Counted from the first letter of the stretch, positions 15,694 through 24,302 are shown. The stretch is 40,337 nucleotides of DNA from Weissella confusa (GCF_004766315.1 NZ_PVSN01000042.1:1-40337); one strand, 5' to 3'. Translations and numbers: made by a program. The notes: a model not told the origin generated them from the letters alone.

Positions 15694-18600
15694 TTATACC
15701 ATGCGATAAGTTAATTTACTGCGTCCGCTACCCTGTTTTGTGACCACCATTTGCTGTGGAATTTGTTGTTTCATTGACTCAACGTGTGAAATAACCCCAA
15801 TCAAACGACCACTTTGTTCGACTGATGCCAACGCCTCCATCGCTTGTGACAGCGTGGTGCCGTCAAGTGAACCAAATCCTTCATCAATGAACAACGCATC
15901 AATCTTGGCGCCACCGGCACGGTATTGGACCACTTCGGCCATCGACAACGCAATTGAAAGTGCCGCGATAAATGATTCTCCACCAGACAACGTGCTCGTT
16001 GAACGGACCTTACCGGCATCTTGATCGTAAATATCAATATCCAAACCATTTTGGTTGGCACGACCAGCTTGACGGTTTGAAAGAACAAATTGGTATCGGC
16101 CAGCTGACAAATTACCGATGTAGTGCTCATTTGCGTATGCCAAAACTTCATAAAGAAAACTACGCAACACATATGGCTCTAGGCGAAGATTCTTAGTGTT
16201 CACGCCATCTACTGCTTGCGTCAACTTGATCAAATCGGCTGACTTAGCTGTAATTGCCGTAATTTGTGCTTCTAAATCAACAACCGTTTCGTGTTCCTTA
16301 CGCAATTTATCTAGCTCAAATTGCAACTTAGCCTTACGGTCGCGCGCAATCGTTTCCGCTTCATTGGCTGCTTCTTGTTGTGCTTGAAGTGCCGTCAAAT
16401 CAGGTTCGGTCTGTTCGCCAATTTCAGTCGTAACCGCGGTCAGTTGTTGCTTATTTTCAGCAACTTGCGTATCATACGTGGCAATTTCGGCACTCAAAGT
16501 CGTCATCAATGACTTATCGGCATCCAAACGCGCCAATAAGTCCTTAAAGGCTGCTTCATCCGCAACTGGACCAGCTGCAATCTCAGCACCTAAGCGCCCC
16601 GACATCGTCGCCAATTGTTCATTAGCCGCTGTCAATTCTGCAGCTAGTTCTGCGTGACGAGCTTGCAATGTCTGAACCGTCTGTTGAGCGCTACGGACAG
16701 CTTCTTGCGCGGCTTGTTGTTGCTTTTCAAACGTTGCGATTTCTGTTGCCAACGTTTGACGCTCATCTTCATAGGTTGCAACATCGCCCAATTCACCTAG
16801 CGCGTTCAGTTTTGCCAACGCATCTCGGTCAGCTGTAAACTGACGTTCTTGTTCTTCCAATTGCGCCGTCGTTGACGCAACTTGTTCTTTAAGCTTTCCA
16901 AGTTCCGCCGTCAATTCAGCAAGTTCGCGAGTCGTCTTAGTTTGAAGCGCAATATCGTTTTCTACAATTGCCTTCAGCTCGTCATAACGTGCGGATACCG
17001 CAGATGCGTCGTACGTGTCCGGTAGCAAGTTATCTGGGAAAATCTGTTGCCAATCGACATACAGCGTTTCATAGGCATCGGCCAAATCAGCTTTAGCTTG
17101 ATCAAATGATGTCGTCGCCTTCGCAACCATATCTTGCAACTCATTAACCGAGGCTTTCACACCAGCTTCATCCGCAATGGCTCGTTGCTCAGCGGTTTCA
17201 GCCTCTTCCACTTCAGCCATGGCAACCTTCAAAACGTCGTAGGTAGTTTGCACAGCGTGCGGATCTTCATTTTCACCAGTGTAGATTTGACCACAAACGG
17301 CACACGGCTCACCAACCTTCAACTCATTATGCAATTGTTGAATCATCACATTACGACGAAGTGCTGCCTTCGATTCACGCATCGCAATCACTTCCGCTAG
17401 CGTTGTTTGCGCAGCGGTTAACTTGTGTTGTGCTGATTCATATGATTGTTGCGTATTTGCCAAGCTGGCTTGCTGTTGATTCAACCGTATTTGAGCCTGT
17501 GATAATGATGCAATACGACCAGCAAAGCCTGCCAAAGCCGTTTGTTGCATTGTAACGTCAGCTAGTGATGCCAAACGTTCGTTCGCAGCCGTCATTTTTT
17601 GTTCAACTTCTGTGACGTGTTTTGCTGTTCCAGCCTGCATGTCATGTAATGCTGACAGACGCTCCTCAGACGCATCAATCGTCTTTTGTAAATCAGCTTG
17701 ACGCTTCGCATTTGGTAGTAACGTTTCCGTCACCAACGTCAAGCGCTCGCGTTGGGCGACAACTGCCGGTTCACCAGCTGTTAACGTCGCTTGTTCTTGA
17801 CGTGCAGTTGTTGCTGCCTTTTCAGCCTCAACTAACTTACTTGCGGTCTGAGTAGACTCATCAGTCAAACGTTGCACTGTTCGCTTGGCATCATCAACCT
17901 TCGCAACCAAATCGCGTTGGGTATTTCCCCAATCCAAGACTGCCAAGTCAGCACGCTTAGTCGCAATTTCCTCAGCTAGCGTCGCTAATTGTGTTGCCTG
18001 GGCCTGCAAGACCTGTTGGCGCTCAATCGCTTGCGCCAACTTTTGACCAGCTTGTAACGCAGCTTGCGCAGTTGTCAAAGCAGCAACCGTTTGTTCATGG
18101 ACGGTCGTTTGTTGCGTAACCGCTGTTTGTGCGTTAGCAACTTGAGTGGCTAAGTAGGCCACTTGTTCAGTTGGTGTTGGCGCAAGTTCAGCAATGTTTG
18201 GCACATCCCAACTAACCTGCTTCAATGCAGCCCGCAACTCGTTCGACAAGCTTTCAATCTTTTTGTTGGCATCCTTACGTTGGTTCTTCAACGCTTCAGT
18301 AAACGCATCAAAGATTTCAGTCCCAAACAAGCTACGCAAAATCGTAATTTTGTCGTCACTTTGAGCGGCCAAAAACTCACGGAATTGATTCTGCGGTAGC
18401 AAAATAATCTTGCGGAATTGATCTGCCGTCAAATGCAATAATTCTTGGACAGTTTCATTAACCAATGTTGCCTTTTCACCTAAATCGGCAATTGGGGTCT
18501 GCAAAGAATCATCCACTTCAGCAAATGATACTTCCGCCTTACGCTCCGTCGTGTCGTCATCTGACTTAGCGCCACGCTTCTTCTTTAGTTGTTGCGTTGG

Positions 18601-18879
18601 CTTACGCGCAATGCGGTAGTACTGACCATTATGCTCAAACCAGAACGTCACCGCCGTTTCAGCCGTAGTTGGTGCGAATTCACTACGCATCGCTTCCGGC
18701 TTGCGATCACCCGTTCCTTCACCAAATAGCGCATATGTCATTGCGTCGAACATGGTTGTCTTACCAGCGCCGGTATCCCCCGTAATCAAAAATAACTTTG
18801 ATTCCGTAAAACGTTCAAAATCAACGGTCGTATCTTCGTACGGCCCAAAATATTCAAGATGTAATTTAATAGGTCGCAT
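15694..18879 (-). CDS. sbcC: Exonuclease subunit SbcC
   Basis: The ATPase subunit of the SbcCD nuclease, which opens hairpins and trims DNA ends during repair. The start is ATG 18879 (MRPIKLHLEYFGPY), one base after the sbcD stop; 1061 residues. Walker A is GDTGAGKT (34-41). Two very long coiled-coil arms rich in Gln, Ala and Thr flank the zinc hook, CAVC, near the middle. The C-terminal half has the ABC signature LSGGESFIAALSIALSMAE and Walker B LFIDEGFGSLD. All elements of the SMC-like family are intact. Confidence 0.96.
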   Translation of the reverse strand: MRPIKLHLEYFGPYEDTTVDFERFTESKLFLITGDTGAGKTTMFDAMTYALFGEGTGDRKPEAMRSEFAPTTAETAVTFWFEHNGQYYRIARKPTQQLKKKRGAKSDDDTTERKAEVSFAEVDDSLQTPIADLGEKATLVNETVQELLHLTADQFRKIILLPQNQFREFLAAQSDDKITILRSLFGTEIFDAFTEALKNQRKDANKKIESLSNELRAALKQVSWDVPNIAELAPTPTEQVAYLATQVANAQTAVTQQTTVHEQTVAALTTAQAALQAGQKLAQAIERQQVLQAQATQLATLAEEIATKRADLAVLDWGNTQRDLVAKVDDAKRTVQRLTDESTQTASKLVEAEKAATTARQEQATLTAGEPAVVAQRERLTLVTETLLPNAKRQADLQKTIDASEERLSALHDMQAGTAKHVTEVEQKMTAANERLASLADVTMQQTALAGFAGRIASLSQAQIRLNQQQASLANTQQSYESAQHKLTAAQTTLAEVIAMRESKAALRRNVMIQQLHNELKVGEPCAVCGQIYTGENEDPHAVQTTYDVLKVAMAEVEEAETAEQRAIADEAGVKASVNELQDMVAKATTSFDQAKADLADAYETLYVDWQQIFPDNLLPDTYDASAVSARYDELKAIVENDIALQTKTTRELAELTAELGKLKEQVASTTAQLEEQERQFTADRDALAKLNALGELGDVATYEDERQTLATEIATFEKQQQAAQEAVRSAQQTVQTLQARHAELAAELTAANEQLATMSGRLGAEIAAGPVADEAAFKDLLARLDADKSLMTTLSAEIATYDTQVAENKQQLTAVTTEIGEQTEPDLTALQAQQEAANEAETIARDRKAKLQFELDKLRKEHETVVDLEAQITAITAKSADLIKLTQAVDGVNTKNLRLEPYVLRSFLYEVLAYANEHYIGNLSAGRYQFVLSNRQAGRANQNGLDIDIYDQDAGKVRSTSTLSGGESFIAALSIALSMAEVVQYRAGGAKIDALFIDEGFGSLDGTTLSQAMEALASVEQSGRLIGVISHVESMKQQIPQQMVVTKQGSGRSKLTYRMV

Positions 18880-18880
18880 A

Positions 18881-20050
18881 TTATCCTTCTTCCGCTTGTG
18901 AAATCGCAACTAACGTATCTGACACCAATGTTTCTTGCAAAGGCGTCAACGATTCCCCCATCACTTCTTCATAGAACTGGCCAATCAAGTCTTCGTTCGA
19001 GATATCATCATCGACCGGCTCTGGAACAACCTGCTGGTCCAATGCGATTTTTGGCATGTCGTATTGCAATTCCACGACATCCCCATAAATTTCCGTCAAA
19101 TCCGCACGCGCGTTTGAAGATTGCGCAGCACCTTGAATGCGAATACTGAAGAAGTTCGCATGTGCACGATCATATTGTTGATAGAAAGCGGGATCAGTTA
19201 ACGTTTCAAACGTTTCCTGCAAGACAATCAAATCCTTCGTCGGCGCAATTGGGTGCCACGTAGTTGTCACACCTGCGTCAGTTACATCAACAATATAGAC
19301 ACCCTTTTCAGTTTGGGCTTCCTTGGTATTGAACTTTACCGGTGACCCTGAATAACGAATTGTCTTAGTTGGACTAGCTTCGCGCAAATGCAAATGACCC
19401 AATGCGACGTAATCGAAATCTGCAAATTGTCCCGCCGTGATGCCCTTCAATCCGCCGACACGTGAATTCGTCTCACTCGTAAATTCATAGTCTGCATTGT
19501 CAGAACCCGTTACGTAATAATGAGTTACCAAAATGTGACGCTTGTCCGGATTAAAGTTTGCGACCATCTCAGGCACAATACGCGCCATGACTTGTTCAAT
19601 CGATTGATAGTCCGCGATTTCATCTTCAGATACTTGGTAGTAAACACGCGCAGCCGTTGGTTCCAAAAATGGCAACATAAAAATCTGCGCTTCCTCAGTC
19701 TCAACCGGCGTAAATGCCTCCGCCAAAGTTGTGTTGATGTATAACTCAGTCTGTTCACGCCACTCGTGGCCAGCACCAAGACGCGTTGCCCCATCGTGGT
19801 TTCCTGAGACTGCATAAATGGGCAAATGATGCGTCAAATTCATCTCGCGCAACATGGCTTCTAAGGCCGTCACTGCACTTGTCGGCGCAATGGCGCGGTC
19901 ATACAAGTCACCCGCCACGATAATGCCATCTACTTGTTCCTCTAAAACCAACTGCAAAATCTTTTTAAAAGCAGCTTTTTGTTCTTCTAACAGTGAGAAG
20001 CCACCCAGTTCTTTACCGATATGCCAATCGGCAGTATGTAAAAGCTTCAT
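18881..20050 (-). CDS. sbcD: Exonuclease subunit SbcD
   Basis: The Mre11-type phosphoesterase partner of SbcC. The start is placed at ATG 20050 (MKLLHTADWHIGK), with a GGAAGG site; five codons upstream in frame lack a site. 389 residues. The metal-site motifs appear in order: HTADWHIG, GDLYDR, SGNHD, VTHYY and GHLHL. The C-terminal cap region follows. It forms an operon with sbcC, with one base between them. Confidence 0.96.
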   Translation of the reverse strand: MKLLHTADWHIGKELGGFSLLEEQKAAFKKILQLVLEEQVDGIIVAGDLYDRAIAPTSAVTALEAMLREMNLTHHLPIYAVSGNHDGATRLGAGHEWREQTELYINTTLAEAFTPVETEEAQIFMLPFLEPTAARVYYQVSEDEIADYQSIEQVMARIVPEMVANFNPDKRHILVTHYYVTGSDNADYEFTSETNSRVGGLKGITAGQFADFDYVALGHLHLREASPTKTIRYSGSPVKFNTKEAQTEKGVYIVDVTDAGVTTTWHPIAPTKDLIVLQETFETLTDPAFYQQYDRAHANFFSIRIQGAAQSSNARADLTEIYGDVVELQYDMPKIALDQQVVPEPVDDDISNEDLIGQFYEEVMGESLTPLQETLVSDTLVAISQAEEG

Positions 20051-20077
20051 AAGCCTTCCTTTCAAGCATAACTAGAA

Positions 20078-20115
20078 AAAAGTGGTCCAATCGCCTGATT
20101 GAAGCCACTTTTTGT
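20078..20115 (-). terminator. Terminator after hicDH
   Basis: AGTGG and CCACT close an interrupted stem with inner AATC/GATT pairs, followed on the minus strand by a T run. Confidence 0.75.
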
Positions 20116-20119
20116 GTTT

Positions 20120-21052
20120 TTAGAGTGTATCAACAATTTCGTCGAAACGTTGTTGGATGTAATCACGTGATTGCAAAAGCTTCTCTTGCTCATCCGTTGT
20201 TAAATCAAGCGTCGTTTCTGCCAAGACACCATCGCGTCCGATAATCGCTGGGTATGACAAGTACATGCCCATGTCATCGCGTCGGTTTGACACAACCAAT
20301 TCAGCATGCGCATCAGCCATCACAGCCTTAGCAATGCGAATTGCTGACGTTGCAACACCGTAACTTGTGTATCCCTTACCATTCAAAACCGTGAAGCCAC
20401 CCTTACGCGCTTCCTCTTCAATGGCTGCCAAATCAATATCGCCAGCATCGGCCAACGTCACGATTGGTTGACCCATAACACGCACCGTTGACCAAGCCAC
20501 GAATTGTGAGTTACCGTGCTCACCCAAGTTGTATCCTGAGACAGAACGCGGATCCAAATCAAACGCTTCACCAACCGCACGTTGCATACGCGCTGTATCA
20601 AGCAAAGTACCCGTTCCAATCACCTTGTGAGCTGTGAATCCAGTCACGTGTTGGAACAAAGCCGTGATCGCGTCAACTGGGTTTGAAATCACGACCAATA
20701 CGCCGTGGAAACCAGAGTCCTTCAAATTCGTCCCGACTGATTGGACCATGCTGCTCGTGAACTTCAACTCAGCAAAACGGTCACCAGTTGGGTTGTCTTG
20801 TTGCAACTTGATGTTTCCCAACGTTGAAATCACAACATCGGCATCAGCCAAAGCCGCCCAATCATTAATCACGATATTGCCGTGCGCTTCCAAGTTCGCC
20901 ATTGCATCTTGGAAATCAATTTGATCAGCCTTCACCTTCGCTTCGTTTGCATCAATAAAGACGTAGTCGTCGGCTACCCCTTGTGCAATCAATCCGTGCG
21001 CTACCGCAGCCCCAACGTTTCCAAGGCCAATAATTCCAATCTTACGTGCCAT
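20120..21052 (-). CDS. hicDH: L-2-hydroxyisocaproate dehydrogenase
   Basis: An NAD-dependent 2-hydroxy acid dehydrogenase of the lactate/malate dehydrogenase fold that interconverts branched 2-keto acids and L-2-hydroxy acids (for example 2-ketoisocaproate from leucine). The start ATG 21052 follows a GGGGGA site and gives [20 protein letters not shown]; 310 residues. The NAD motif is GLGNVG, the Asp of FIDAN sets NAD preference, and GEHGNSQ carries the catalytic His. As I remember it, this sequence is nearly identical to the Lactobacillus (Weissella) confusus enzyme whose structure was solved, which is the main species clue. It is a single gene with its own promoter and terminator. Confidence 0.95.
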   Translation of the reverse strand: MARKIGIIGLGNVGAAVAHGLIAQGVADDYVFIDANEAKVKADQIDFQDAMANLEAHGNIVINDWAALADADVVISTLGNIKLQQDNPTGDRFAELKFTSSMVQSVGTNLKDSGFHGVLVVISNPVDAITALFQHVTGFTAHKVIGTGTLLDTARMQRAVGEAFDLDPRSVSGYNLGEHGNSQFVAWSTVRVMGQPIVTLADAGDIDLAAIEEEARKGGFTVLNGKGYTSYGVATSAIRIAKAVMADAHAELVVSNRRDDMGMYLSYPAIIGRDGVLAETTLDLTTDEQEKLLQSRDYIQQRFDEIVDTL

Positions 21053-21084
21053 AATATCCCCCAAATTGTTTTTGTCGTATGTTC

Positions 21085-21090
21085 ATTATA
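21085..21090 (-). promoter_or_regulatory. -10 element of hicDH
   Basis: A consensus TATAAT on the minus strand, 33 bases before the hicDH start. It follows the MFS-gene terminator directly, so the -35 would lie in the terminator stem; no good -35 match was seen. Confidence 0.6.
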
Positions 21091-21127
21091 CAAAAAAGAG
21101 ACGTTGTTCACCACTGAACAACGGCTC
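21091..21127 (-). terminator. Terminator after the MFS gene
   Basis: GAGCCGTTGTTCA and TGAACAACGTCTC (minus strand) form a long stem with one mismatch and a four-base loop, then TTTTTTG. Confidence 0.85.
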
Positions 21128-21135
21128 ATAATCAT

Positions 21136-22344
21136 TTAGTCAAACAAATGCTTTGTCATTGCCATCATCACGGCAGCCACAATCATCACAATTACCAAAA
21201 CTAGATAAACCACATTTTGGATGACCCCGTTTGGATTAGCCGTAAAGGCCATACCGTAAAGCATTGGGCCAAATGCGGACATGAAGTAACCACCCGCTTG
21301 AGCCATCCCTGACAAACGGGCCGTTTCGACTGGCGAAGATGTCTTAGCCGCAAACATCGTCATGGTGTACAAGAAGAAAAATGACGTTGCGAATCCAATC
21401 AAAATCGTCAAGAAGAACCAGTACACAACTGAAGACGTTTCTTGATCAAATAGCATCACCGCACCAATTAGTGACATCACGGCAGCCGCTGCGATGGTTG
21501 CCAACGTCCCCTTGCGACGCATGTTTACCAAGATATTCGGTACCAAAATTGAAATTGGCATCCCAATAAATGAATAGAATGACATAATCACAGAGATTGA
21601 GCCGGCTGAAACATGATGCTGCGCCATCATGGTTGGAAGCCAGGCCACACCCGTGTAATTAATAATCGCTTGTACACCGAAGACAACCAAGAATGGCCAC
21701 GCCTTAATATTGGTCCAAATCTTCTTCTTGGGTGCGTTAGCGTCATGGTGACGACCACGCGTTGCAGGTACCTTCTCCGGCACACGCAAAGACGTGTAGA
21801 TCCAGAAACCAAGTACAATGGCTGGCAACAAGACCAGCAACCACATCACGGCGTGCCAACCGAATGTTGCCACTACTGGGGCCGTCAACAAGCTAAACGT
21901 CGCTGACCCAATCATAATCGTGAGTGAGTACATTGATGTGTAAACCCCCACCTTATGTGAGAAATATGACGCCACGAATGTTGGCATAAACACGTTTAGG
22001 TGCGCAATTCCTGCACCAACTAGAACCGTTCCAATCAACATAGTTGGCATCGTCACGACCAAGCGCAGCGCCGTTCCCAAAAAGATTGATGCCAATGACA
22101 AGCCCAACGCCTTCTTTAAACCAAAGAACGCCATCGTCTTTGAGGCAAAATTAGAAATCAGCAGGAACATGACCAATGGAATCGTCGTCAAAATACCCAG
22201 TTGACCCTTAGGCACGCCCAACTCGCCTGAAATCTGCGTTAACATCAAGGGAAGCGTCGTAATGGGTGATCGCATGATTAACCCAATCAAAAGGACACTT
22301 GCTGCTAAAATTGCGCCAGTTGACGCTACTTGTTTATTACTCAT
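21136..22344 (-). CDS. MFS transporter, CynX/NimT-like
   Basis: A membrane carrier of about 402 residues with twelve hydrophobic segments. The N-terminal RSPITTLPLMLTQI after the first helix is typical of the CynX/NimT (cyanate permease and nitroimidazole) branch of the major facilitator superfamily. The central loop (RVPEKVPATRGRHHDANAPKKK) is basic and cytoplasmic. The start is set at ATG 22344 (MSNKQ); GTG at 22350 is in frame. The substrate is unknown; family labels are weak guides. It is a single gene followed by a strong terminator. Confidence 0.85.
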   Translation of the reverse strand: MSNKQVASTGAILAASVLLIGLIMRSPITTLPLMLTQISGELGVPKGQLGILTTIPLVMFLLISNFASKTMAFFGLKKALGLSLASIFLGTALRLVVTMPTMLIGTVLVGAGIAHLNVFMPTFVASYFSHKVGVYTSMYSLTIMIGSATFSLLTAPVVATFGWHAVMWLLVLLPAIVLGFWIYTSLRVPEKVPATRGRHHDANAPKKKIWTNIKAWPFLVVFGVQAIINYTGVAWLPTMMAQHHVSAGSISVIMSFYSFIGMPISILVPNILVNMRRKGTLATIAAAAVMSLIGAVMLFDQETSSVVYWFFLTILIGFATSFFFLYTMTMFAAKTSSPVETARLSGMAQAGGYFMSAFGPMLYGMAFTANPNGVIQNVVYLVLVIVMIVAAVMMAMTKHLFD

Positions 22345-22408
22345 ACTCACCCTGCTTTCAAAAACGTAAAAAAACCTAGATGTCTAGAATATCATTTTTT
22401 CAGGCAGT

Positions 22409-22441
22409 AAAAAAGCCGTCATCCGACGAAATGACAGATTT
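22409..22441 (-). terminator. Weak terminator after the ECF S component
   Basis: GTCAT (22418-22422) and ATGAC (22431-22435) form a short stem followed by CGGCTTTTTT on the minus strand. Confidence 0.4.
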
Positions 22442-22447
22442 TCTGTA

Positions 22448-22957
22448 TTATTTACGCAACACCTTGCGGAATGGCACACTTAGCAACAATGCTAGAATGA
22501 AGCCGACCAAGACTTGCATGATATTTGCGGGTACCCCAGCCAAACTTGCCAATGCCGCACTTGGCATGGTCATCTTGGCCCCACCAGTTAGCCAAATCAA
22601 GAAAGCCCCGGCAATCCAATAACCACCGACCATGACTAACCCGCCTAAGAAGTTCCCCCAGACACGCTTACCAATACGTTCGTCCATCGCAAATTTACCA
22701 AGCACCCAACCTTCAAGTCCGTGGATAATGAATGAGAAAATCATCCATTGTGGATAACCTGCTAGCAAATCAAGTAGCAGACCGGTTAGTCCACCAACAA
22801 AGGCGCCGGTTTTTGACCCATAATGCCAAGCAGCAATGAAAATTCCCGTTTCAACCAACGACACGAAGCCGGTTGGTGTTGGCAATTTCACCACGTAACT
22901 CAACACAATATTAACAGCGATAATAACTGCTGCGATTGTTAATTGCTTTGTTTTCAT
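22448..22957 (-). CDS. ECF transporter S component, probably for vitamin B6
   Basis: A 169-residue membrane protein with five or six helices of the substrate-binding (S) component type. It needs the shared energy-coupling module (EcfT, EcfA1/A2) encoded elsewhere. The N-terminal MKTKQLTIAAVIIAVNIVLS and the GIFIAAWHYG... GLLLDLLAGYPQW pattern resemble PdxU2/HmpT-like S components. It follows the pyridoxine-kinase-like gene by one base, which supports a B6 vitamer as substrate; hydroxymethylpyrimidine is the alternative because the kinase family is shared with ThiD. A GGGGG site lies at the end of the upstream gene. Confidence 0.8.
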   Translation of the reverse strand: MKTKQLTIAAVIIAVNIVLSYVVKLPTPTGFVSLVETGIFIAAWHYGSKTGAFVGGLTGLLLDLLAGYPQWMIFSFIIHGLEGWVLGKFAMDERIGKRVWGNFLGGLVMVGGYWIAGAFLIWLTGGAKMTMPSAALASLAGVPANIMQVLVGFILALLLSVPFRKVLRK

Positions 22958-22958
22958 G

Positions 22959-23771
22959 TTATTTCCCCCTTAAACGGCGAGCAGCTTGCCACACATTGCC
23001 GACCGAAAAATCATCGTTTAATGCGACACCGTTTTTAATTCCCCAATAAACAAAATCTTTTGCATCTTTCACCGCGTCTACCGGCGTCTTACCGGTCGCT
23101 AGTTGACTTGCAATGGCTGAGGCAAATGTACATCCAGCCCCATTGTTAAACGCACTGTTGAGCTTCTGAGAGCCTAGAAAGGTCGGTTCTGCCCCAGTTG
23201 TGACAACATCAGTCGCCTCATCACCAGATAAGCGTGCGCCACCCTTTACAACAACGGCGTCAGCACCAAAGCCGCGAATGATTTCCGCGGCCTTTGCTAA
23301 GTCGGCCTTATCCTTAATCTTAATACCAGCAAGCAATTCGCCTTCAACCAAGTTAGGTGTCGTCATAGAAGCCAGTGGCAACAAGTCGTTTTGGAACGCT
23401 GCCACCAACTCAGCAACATCCACATCGTCCGTTTCTTTGAAAGCCATCACCGGATCGATAATCACAGGCAGATTAGTTGCATAACGACGCAAATAATCTG
23501 CCACCATGTGCACGTGACCGACAGTTGGCAGCAAACCTACCTTCACGCCAGCAATATCATCTAAAGCAAAAATAGACTGCAATTGCGCATCGAGAACATC
23601 CAACGGTACTGGGTGAATCGTGAAGTCATCCTGAGTCACCGTGACAATACTCGTAATAACGCTTAGTCCAAAATAACCATACTCATTAAAGGTCGCCAAA
23701 TCAGCCTGTATCCCACCGCCAGCTAAAATATCTGAGCCGGCAATCGTCACCATTTTCTTTGGATTCTCCAT
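22959..23771 (-). CDS. pdxK: Pyridoxine/pyridoxal kinase (ThiD/PdxK family)
   Basis: A 270-residue ribokinase-fold kinase. N-terminal AGSDILAGGGIQADLATF is the ThiD-type substrate loop; the kinase motif near the end, NNGAGCTFASAIASQLA, contains the catalytic-loop equivalent of GTGD changed to GAGC with Cys in place of Asp, the pattern of the PdxK branch in Firmicutes where a cysteine takes part in catalysis. This supports B6 salvage over thiamine synthesis. The start is ATG 23771 after AAGGGAAG. It heads a two-gene operon with the S component. Confidence 0.85.
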   Translation of the reverse strand: MENPKKMVTIAGSDILAGGGIQADLATFNEYGYFGLSVITSIVTVTQDDFTIHPVPLDVLDAQLQSIFALDDIAGVKVGLLPTVGHVHMVADYLRRYATNLPVIIDPVMAFKETDDVDVAELVAAFQNDLLPLASMTTPNLVEGELLAGIKIKDKADLAKAAEIIRGFGADAVVVKGGARLSGDEATDVVTTGAEPTFLGSQKLNSAFNNGAGCTFASAIASQLATGKTPVDAVKDAKDFVYWGIKNGVALNDDFSVGNVWQAARRLRGK

Positions 23772-23821
23772 CAACTTCGCTTCCCTTCACAAGTCATACA
23801 TGTAGTTTAGCACAGAATATA

Positions 23822-23849
23822 TTGTCAGAGTATGAAGAACTAATATACT
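23822..23849 (+). promoter_or_regulatory. Promoter of the toxin-like mRNA
   Basis: TTGTCA (23822-23827) and TATACT (23844-23849) are 16 bases apart. Transcription would start near 23856 and run into the small-peptide genes, giving a leader of about 155 bases and an RNA of about 410 bases ending at the terminator at 24229-24264. Confidence 0.7.
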
Positions 23850-24012
23850 CACAGCATCAGTCTAAGTCCTATTTACAGTACCTTAAAACTAAGGAATACT
23901 GGATACGTGGTTGCAATGGATTGATCCCCGGCGCATCACGGCAGTGTGTCTAGGTTCATAGCGTCCCTGCCCACCTTCAGTAACTTACTAGGAACCGAGG
24001 GGGGTAAACAAA

Positions 24013-24051
24013 ATGTTTCCTAAGACTATCCAAAGGATTTTGTATGATTAG
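24013..24051 (+). CDS. Leader peptide ORF, 12 residues
   Basis: ATG at 24013 lies eight bases after the strongest ribosome site of the window, GAGGGGGG. The ORF reads MFPKTIQRILYD and its stop TAG (24049-24051) overlaps the start of the next ORF (ATG at 24044). Translation of this ORF would carry ribosomes onto the toxin-like start, as in mok/hok. Antisense pairing at CTAGGAACC, directly before the site, would block both. Confidence 0.6.
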   Translation: MFPKTIQRILYD

Positions 24052-24190
24052 TTTCGTTGAAGCCAGTCCGTGGGCTGCGCTGATCGTCCTTATCTTAGCC
24101 TCGCCAAGTATTATTCGTGCGATTGCAGCATTATACGTGGCAATTAAGCGGGTAAACTTCGAGACAAAAGAAAAGCGTCCACCACAGTAG
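24044..24190 (+). CDS. 48-residue hydrophobic peptide, candidate type I toxin
   Basis: The ORF starts at ATG 24044, six bases after AAGGA, and ends at TAG 24190. It encodes a short acidic start (MISFVEASPW), a long hydrophobic helix (about residues 10-34, ALIVLILASPSIIRAIAALYV) with a central proline, and a basic tail (IKRVNFETKEKRPPQ). This build, one helix plus a charged tail, fits Fst/Ldr-type membrane toxins, though it is longer than Fst (33 residues) and I see no clear sequence match. The tail codons lie within the antisense terminator. It could instead be an ordinary small membrane protein. Confidence 0.6.
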   Translation: MISFVEASPWAALIVLILASPSIIRAIAALYVAIKRVNFETKEKRPPQ

Positions 24191-24198
24191 TGATGGAC
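24177..24198 (-). terminator. Terminator of the antisense RNA
   Basis: Minus-strand stem GTCCATCAC with GTGGTGGAC (one mismatch), loop TACT, followed by GCTTTTCTTTTG. It has no T run in the plus direction, so it acts only on the antisense RNA. Confidence 0.65.
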
Positions 24199-24228
24199 AC
24201 CTAACCAACGAATTCCTAGGAACCTGTC

Positions 24229-24264
24229 GCCCACTGAAGCTTGCACCTTCAGTGGGCTTTTTGT
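24229..24264 (+). terminator. Terminator of the toxin-like mRNA
   Basis: A perfect 11-bp stem, GCCCACTGAAG (24229-24239) with CTTCAGTGGGC (24247-24257), loop of seven bases, followed by TTTTTGT. Its right arm contains the second copy of CACCTTCAGT. Confidence 0.9.
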
Positions 24265-24272
24265 ATGTCAAA

Positions 24273-24302
24273 ATTTTACCACAGTTCACACAAAGGTGTC
24301 TA
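24273..24302 (-). promoter_or_regulatory. Promoter of the antisense RNA
   Basis: Minus strand: TAGACA (24297-24302), 18 bases, then TAAAAT (24273-24278) preceded by TGG, an extended -10. The start point falls at the end of the opposing terminator. Confidence 0.6.

Larger units (their letters stand above)
23972..24253 (+). repeat. Two pairs of short direct repeats flanking the toxin ORF
   Basis: CACCTTCAGT at 23972-23981 and 24244-24253; CTAGGAACC at 23988-23996 and 24216-24224. The first copies lie directly before the ribosome site GAGGGGGG; the second copies lie at the terminator. They occur in the same orientation, so RNA made from the opposite strand at the right end is complementary to the leader. 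Confidence 0.85.
23856..24264 (+). other. Candidate type I toxin-antitoxin locus, toxin mRNA
   Basis: This region between pdxK and hup holds no gene of normal size. It contains a promoter, a structured leader (GGTTC at 23953-23957 can pair with GAACC at 23992-23996), a very strong site GAGGGGGG (23997-24004), a 12-codon ORF, a 48-codon membrane-peptide ORF coupled to it, and an 11-bp terminator. CACCTTCAGT occurs at 23972-23981 and 24244-24253; CTAGGAACC at 23988-23996 and 24216-24224. The second copies lie in the region covered by a convergent antisense RNA, which can thus pair with the first copies next to the ribosome site. This is the plan of the par (Fst) locus of enterococcal plasmids. 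Function is inferred from layout only. Confidence 0.6.
24163..24266 (-). ncRNA. Antisense RNA, candidate antitoxin
   Basis: On the minus strand a promoter (24273-24302) would start an RNA at about 24266, exactly at the end of the toxin-mRNA terminator. The RNA would contain the 11-bp hairpin, then GGTTCCTAG and, within the hairpin, ACTGAAGGTG, both complementary to the mRNA leader. It would end at a second hairpin, GTCCATCAC/GTGGTGGAC (24177-24198), followed by GCTTTTCTTTT. The expected length is about 100 bases. It overlaps the 3' end of the toxin ORF. Expression is not shown. Confidence 0.6.

Noticed and set aside
23856-24264. Known housekeeping RNA (RNase P RNA, tmRNA, 6S or SRP RNA)
   Set aside because: The conserved blocks of these RNAs, such as GAGGAAAGTCC for RNase P RNA, are absent, while a coding frame and antisense layout are present.
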